A stretch of DNA of 64,000 nt from Hypoxylon rubiginosum (Eukaryota; Ascomycota; Sordariomycetes; Xylariales; Hypoxylaceae), in assembly GCA_902806565.1 (NCBI GenBank), contig CADCXA010000062.1:310001-374000 (forward strand), written 5' to 3'. Position 1 is the stretch's first letter; each line of letters starts with the position of its first letter. Both the position numbers and the translations under genes were made by a program. Shown one piece after another: positions 57,744 through 64,000 of the stretch. The notes under the pieces were generated by a model. The model searched no databases. It was not told the DNA's origin and saw only the letters and a program-made list of their open reading frames with translations.

Positions 57744-57935
57744 TATTAAAGTTTTAAATTTATAGTTTTATTAAATAAACTTTATATTTTAATTAAATAA
57801 ATTATAGTTTTTAATTATATATTTATTATTATATATAATAAATTTAACTTTTAAATATATATTTAATTAATTATTTTAATTATTTTTATATTTTTAGTTT
57901 TTTACTTTTTATTACGTACGCTTTTTTATATATAA
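57744..57935. repeat. Internal direct repeat, copy B
   Basis: Partner of copy A at 56221-56412; it keeps a few G/C bases (ACGTACGC) that are all A/T in the other copy. Confidence 0.75.
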
Positions 57936-60900
57936 ACTATAATAAATAACTTATTTTATTTATTTTATATTTATTTTTATATTAATACGTTTTTATTTTT
58001 TAAAAATTAGATTTTTATATAATTATAATAAAAAAGTATGGAAAATTAAAAATATTTTTTATATTAAACTATTTAATATAAAAAAATATAGTTTTTAGTA
58101 AATTTTTTTAATTTTAAATAAACTATATTATTTATTATTAAATCTTTTAAATAAATAAACGGTTTTTAAGTTTTTTATATTTAATTAAACTTTTTATTTA
58201 ATTATATAATAAAATAAATTAACTTTTTATATATTTATATATTTATTTTAATTCTTTTAAACTTTTTTTATATTATATTTAAATAATTTAATTATATTTT
58301 ATAAGTAATTAATAAACTTATTAATATATTTAATTTTATAAATATTAATTTTAAATAAATTTAAAAATTTAGAATTAATAAATTTAATTTTAATTTTTAA
58401 ATTATAATTATAATTAATAAAAAAAAATAATATTTTTATAATATTAAAAACTATATTATTTAAAATAAACTTAATAAAAAAAAGTTAATTTATTTAGTTA
58501 TTTTAATAATATAAAATATAAATTCTTAAATATTATTTTAAAGTAGCGTTTATAATTTCAGTTTATTTATTAATTTATAAATAATAAGTTATTAAAAAAA
58601 TTAACTTTATAACTAGTTTTTTTATTAGTTATTTTAAAAATCTTAATATAAATTATAAAATTTTATTAAAAACGATAAATTTTAAATAATTATATAAAAG
58701 AAAAACTTTTTTAATAAAAACGTTTATTATTATTTTTATATTAAAAGATTTATATAAAATAAAATATTATATTTTTATTAAACGGTTTATTATTATTAAT
58801 ATATAAAAATATATAATTTCTTTTTATATATAAAAAAAATTTTTAATAATATAATTAATTAAAATATTTAACTAAATATAAAAAGGTATTTTAAGTAATT
58901 TAATAAATTTATATAACTTTTATTTAACTTTTTTTATAAATTTATAAATATAATATATTTTAATAAAAATAAAAATTTATTTATATATATTTAGTTATTA
59001 ATAAATTTTATAAATAAGTTTAATTATTTTTATTTTATTTTAATATTTAGTAACTAATAAGTTATAAGGTTTTTATATAATTTAAATTTATAAATAGTTA
59101 TTTTCTAGTATATATATTTTATTTTAATAATATATTTAATTTTTATAAAACTTATATTTATTAAAAAATATTTTTAAATATTTTTTTAAAATTACGTAAT
59201 TAAAAGAAATTATTTAAAATAGTTTAAGTTATTTTTTATATTATAATATCTAATTTATAAACTATATTAATTAACTTTTTAATATCTTTATTTTTTTATA
59301 AAATTTATAAATAAAAAAGTGTTATTTTAAAAGTTAAACATATATTAAATAATAATTATTAAAAATATAAAATAATTTTTTTATTATTAATTTAATTTTT
59401 ATTAAATATATTATTTAGTTTTTTATTTAAAACGTTAAATTTTATAATTAATTTTCCTAGTTTATAAATAATTTTAAAATTAAATTAACTAAGAAACTTA
59501 GTTTATTTAATTTATTTTTAATTAAATAATTTTATTATTATAAAATATTTAAAGTTTTTATAATTAGTAATTATTTTAATAAATATTTTAATTTCTTATA
59601 ATTTTAATTATTATTAAAAGTTTTTTATTATATATTTTATAGTTACTTTTAACTAGTATATATTTTAAAAAAAAGAAAATAATAAGTTTTAATATATTAA
59701 AATTATTATATTAAAAAAATATATTGTTTAATATTTAATTTAAAATATTTATTTTAATAATTATATATTTTATTAAGTTAAAATACATTAAAATTAACCT
59801 TTTAAAAAAGGAATTTTTTAATAATATAAAAGTTTTTTTATAATTTTTAAGTTATTTTTAAATTATATTTTTTTTTAAAAAATAAAATATTAGTTTTATA
59901 ATTAAAAAAAAACTTTTAATAAACCTTTTATAAAAGTTTATAAAACCAAGGAAATATTAAAAGTTTTTTTTATTTTTTAAGTTTTTTTATATTTTAATAA
60001 CATGTATTTTTTTCTTATTTATTTTTAAGCTAAAAATTAATATTATTAAATTTAAATACTTTATTTTAATTATATAAAACTTATATTTATTAATATTAAT
60101 TTAAAAGTTAAATTTATAAAATAATTAAAGTATTTTTTAAATATATTTAAAATATTCTTATAAATTATTTAAATATATAAAAATATTATTAAAATAAGTA
60201 AATATAAATTTATTTAAATACTTATATAAAATATTATTAATAAAATTTTAAAAAGTGTTAAATATATTATAAAAATTAAATAAAAATATTAAGGTTTTAT
60301 ATAAATTAAATTTAGTAATAAAAATTATTTTTTAAATTTTTTCTTTTATAATTTAAATTTTATTAAAAATTATAATAACCTTTAACTTTAAAAATATTTT
60401 TATTATAATAAAAATATTTAAAATTTCTTTAATAAATAAAAATAAATATTTATTTTTTATTATAATATTATTAAAAAATTTATAATTTATATAAACTTAT
60501 ATATTTTTATTTAGTTTTTTTATAAAAAGTAATAATATAATTATAAAAAATAAAAATAATTTAATAAAACTTTTTTATAAATTATTATCTAAGTATTTCT
60601 TTATAACTTTTAATTTAATTTATAATATAAATTTTATTTTTAAAAAAAAAAGATTTCTTTTTTTAAAGTTTTAATTTTATAGTTATATAAACGCTTAAAT
60701 AGGAATTTTATAACTTTAAAAAATAAGAAAATATTAATTAAATTATAATATTATTTAAGTAGTTTTTTTTTAATATTATTTATTAAAAAAAACATTTTAA
60801 TTTTTATATATTTATTAATATTTTTAATAAAAACCTTATATAAAAAATATTTATTATATATATAGTTTATAAATTTATAGTATTTTAAGTTAAAATGGGT

Positions 60901-63873
60901 TTTAAATTTATTTTTATTACTTTTTATATTTATAAAACTATATAAATAATATTTTAAATAAAATATAAATATTTTTTATTTTAAAATAATTTTTAAGCTT
61001 TTTTATTTTTTAGTTATTTAAAAGTTTTTTTATTTTTATTAATATAAAGCGTTTTATATTTATTTTAAATAAAATTAAATAAATTTTAAAATAATTATAT
61101 TAATAATATTTAAATATAAATATTACGTGGCTTATTTTTTAATTTATAAAAAAGTTATAATATTTTAATTATAATAACTTAAAAATAAAAAGATTTTACT
61201 TATTAAAATTTATAAAAAAATAAATTAATATTTTTAAATAATTATTAATTTTTAATAATAGTTATATAAATTTTATTATATTAATAATATAAAATTTATT
61301 AATAAATTAAAGTTTTTTTAGTTTTTTTAATTTTTATTATTTAAATTTATAAATATAAATTAAAGTTATATTAAAAAAGTAATAAATTAAATAATTTAAG
61401 TTTAATAAAATTAAGATATTAAATTTATTATTTTTTTTTTATAAGATTAATATATTAATTATTAATAATTTTTTAATAGTTTTTACAGTATTAAAAAAAA
61501 ATATAGCTTTTAAAAAAATAATTTTTAAGTTTAATATCGCTTTAAAATAAAATTTTTATTTTAAAGTTTAATTTTTTAAGCCGTTAGTTTTTTTTTTTTT
61601 TTTTTTTAACTTTAAAAAACTTATTCTTTTTTTTATAAATTAAAATATTCTTATTTAATGTTATTTAATAAATTTAAATGGTGTTTTTTTAAAAGATATT
61701 TTTTCTTTTTTTTAGTTAATAATATTTAATAAATTTATTTTAATTTTAATAATTAATAAACTTTTAGGTTTTTAAAATAAAAATAATTAAAATAACTTTA
61801 TTAATTATTTAAAAAAATTTCTTTAAAATAAGTTTATATTAATAATAATTAAAAATATAATATAAATAAGTAATTATAAAAAGTTTTAAACTTATTAATA
61901 AAATGGTTATAATATATTAAAGCTTATATTAAAGTTATTAAAAATTAAAAAATATTAAGTTATAATATATTATATTATTTACGTTTTTTTTTTCGTGGTA
62001 TTTATTTTTCTAGTAATTATTACTTTTATAATATAAATAAAAACTTAATTATAATTATTTGGTTTTTTTAATAATAAATAAATAATAAATTTTTATTATA
62101 TTTAAATTTATTTAATTGTTATTTAAATAACTTATAATTATTTATTTATTAAAAACCTATATATTTAGTTTTAAATAAATACTAATAAATATATTTTATA
62201 ATTTTAAATTAACTTTAAATTTAAATTAAGTTATTTTATTATATTTATTTATTATTAAATTATTTATAATATATAAGAATTTACTAAAAAAATATTAAAA
62301 AATAACTTTTTTTATTTTAAATTATTTATTTTACAGCTTATTTAAATATATTTATTAATTATATTATAAGTTTTTTTTAAAAACTTAATAAATTTATTTT
62401 TATTTTTTTAAATTTAATAAATAAAATTTTTAAAAGTTTTATAAATAACGTTTATATATAATTAAATTTAAAAATTTATAAAACTTATAAACTTTAAAAT
62501 TATATATAAAAATTAATTATATAACGTTTTATAAATTTCTTAGTTTATATTTAATTTAAGTTTAATAATTATTTTTTAAAAGTAAAATTAAGTTTATTAT
62601 TTTTTAAGGTTTTTTTTATTATTATTAAATTTAATAAAGTTTTTAATTTTCATAGATTTTAATTAAATAAATATATCTTTAAATTTTTTAAAAATGTTTA
62701 TTTATTTTATTAATTTAAAAACTTAAAATTTTAAAATCTGGTTTTTAGTTTTTTTAATTATTATTATCATTTAATAAATAAAAATTATTTTTTTATTTTA
62801 ACTTAATTTTATATTTAAAATAAGAAATATAATTTAAATAACTTTTTTTATAGTATTATTTTAATAAATATATTTTATAAATAAATAGAAATTATTATTT
62901 TTATAATATTTTTAAAAAGTTTATAATAAATTAAAGTTATTTATATTAAGTTATTATTTTATAAATATAAATATAAAATTTATAAAATTTATAAAAAATA
63001 TAACTTAAAAAAATATAACCTGGTATTAATAAAATTTAATTATTTTTTAATATTTATAAAAATATAAGTAAAAATTTAAAAAATAAAAATAACAGGAAAA
63101 TTAAAATAAAATAAATAGTTTTTTTAAATATATATATATATTTTTAATAAAAAATAATAAAGTGCTTTTTCTTTTTTATATTTAATAAAAAGTATAACAT
63201 TTTTTTTAATTAAAATTTAATATATTTTTTAAAATATAAAAAATATAATTATTATATATTATTAATAAAGCTTTTTTAAATATAAATTATATTTTTTTTA
63301 TTATAATATTAATAATTAATTATATAAAAATAAATAATTTTAAAAATAAATTTTATTATAAAATATAAAACGTTAATATAAAAGTATATTATTTTTAATA
63401 AAAATAAATAATATATATATAAATTTTAAATAAATTTCTTTTTATATATTAACTAGTTATTATTATTAAATATATTAAATATATTTTAAATAATTAAAAA
63501 GTTTTAATTAATAATTAATTAATATTAAAGTAAAATTAAAAAAATAATATAAATAATTAAACTTAAAAATTAAATAATTTAAAAATTTATTAAATAATAA
63601 AAATAATAAATTTAAATAATAAATATAATTTTAAATAATTTAATAAAAAATATAAATAATATATAAAAATTTAAATAATATTAATAAATTAAATAATAAA
63701 CTTAAAAATTAAATAATATAAAAAAAATAAATTTAAAAAAATAAAAATAATAAATACTTTAAAAATCCTTATTAAAAAAACCTTATAATAAATCTAGAAA
63801 AAGTTAAAAAATTAAAAAAATAAAAAATAAAAAAAACTAAGTTATAAGGTTTTTTTTAAAAAATAAAATAAAC

Positions 63874-64000
63874 TATTATAAAATTATTTTAATAATAAAA
63901 ATAACTATAATATTATTTTATAAAAAACTATAAACTTAATAATTATAAACGTTTTAATATATATAAAAATAATAAATAAAAAAGCTTATTAAGCTAGGAA
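63874..64000. repeat. Right terminal direct repeat (LTR-like, truncated by window end)
   Basis: Counterpart of the left repeat. It starts TATTAT where the left one has TGTCAC, all by C-to-T or G-to-A changes. Near the window end it is less mutated than the left copy (CTAGG versus TTAAA). Confidence 0.85.

Larger units (their letters stand above)
55559..64000. mobile_element. RIP-degraded LTR-type element (runs past window end)
   Basis: Base composition changes abruptly at about 55,590 from balanced to almost pure A/T for 8.4 kb. The block is bounded by direct repeats exactly 8,315 bp apart (55559 and 63874), consistent with 5' and 3' LTRs. The left one begins TGTCAC, a canonical LTR start. 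Just before the right one is an A-rich tract that could be a polypurine tract. No protein can be read; every frame is full of TAA/TAG. No primer-binding site could be recognised. The class (gypsy or copia) is undetermined. It might also be a nested set of elements. Confidence 0.7.

Overview
The window is nuclear DNA of a filamentous ascomycete, most likely a Sordariomycete-type Pezizomycotina. The signs are short introns (about 48-150 nt) with GTAAGT-like donors and CTAAC/CTGAC branch sites, an AA9 polysaccharide monooxygenase with a CBM1, a GPI-anchored aspartic protease, Zn2Cys6 regulators, and a terminal block of extreme AT content whose repeats differ only by transitions, the mark of repeat-induced point mutation (RIP). 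I do not name a species.

Layout. 1-492: the 3' end of an Argonaute gene. 2.4-2.8 kb: relic of a MYND-finger gene. 2.9-4.2 kb: a Rieske plus DUF455 fusion protein. 5.6 kb: a 71-residue secreted protein. 8.2-15.6 kb: a four-span membrane protein, an AMMECR1 protein and a yapsin-like protease. 16.9-17.8 kb: an atypical Ras-type GTPase. 17.8-25.5 kb: gene-poor, with one possible decayed reading frame. 25.5-31.2 kb: an AVT-type vacuolar amino-acid transporter, tRNA-Asp, a short-chain dehydrogenase and a tail-anchored small protein. 31.5-38.2 kb: AA9-CBM1, an NmrA-like reductase, and a divergent transcription factor carrying both C2H2 and Zn2Cys6 fingers. 39-41.2 kb: eIF2A. 42.3-52.3 kb: a segment bounded by two inverted copies of a dispersed repeat, holding a GNAT-like protein, a heme peroxidase, a LaeA-like methyltransferase pseudogene with one nonsense codon, and a P450. 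52.4-55.6 kb: an ankyrin-subtilase protein whose 5' end is cut by a transposon. 55.56-64 kb: a heavily RIP-mutated element with LTR-like direct repeats 8,315 bp apart, the right one running off the window.

Together the left two thirds is ordinary housekeeping, secreted-enzyme and signalling content. The right third (42-64 kb) behaves as an accessory region: repeats, a broken methyltransferase beside a P450, and a possible self/non-self or NLR-related protease truncated at the edge of a RIP-inactivated element. All splice models below were built by eye from splice signals, reading-frame continuity and family motifs.
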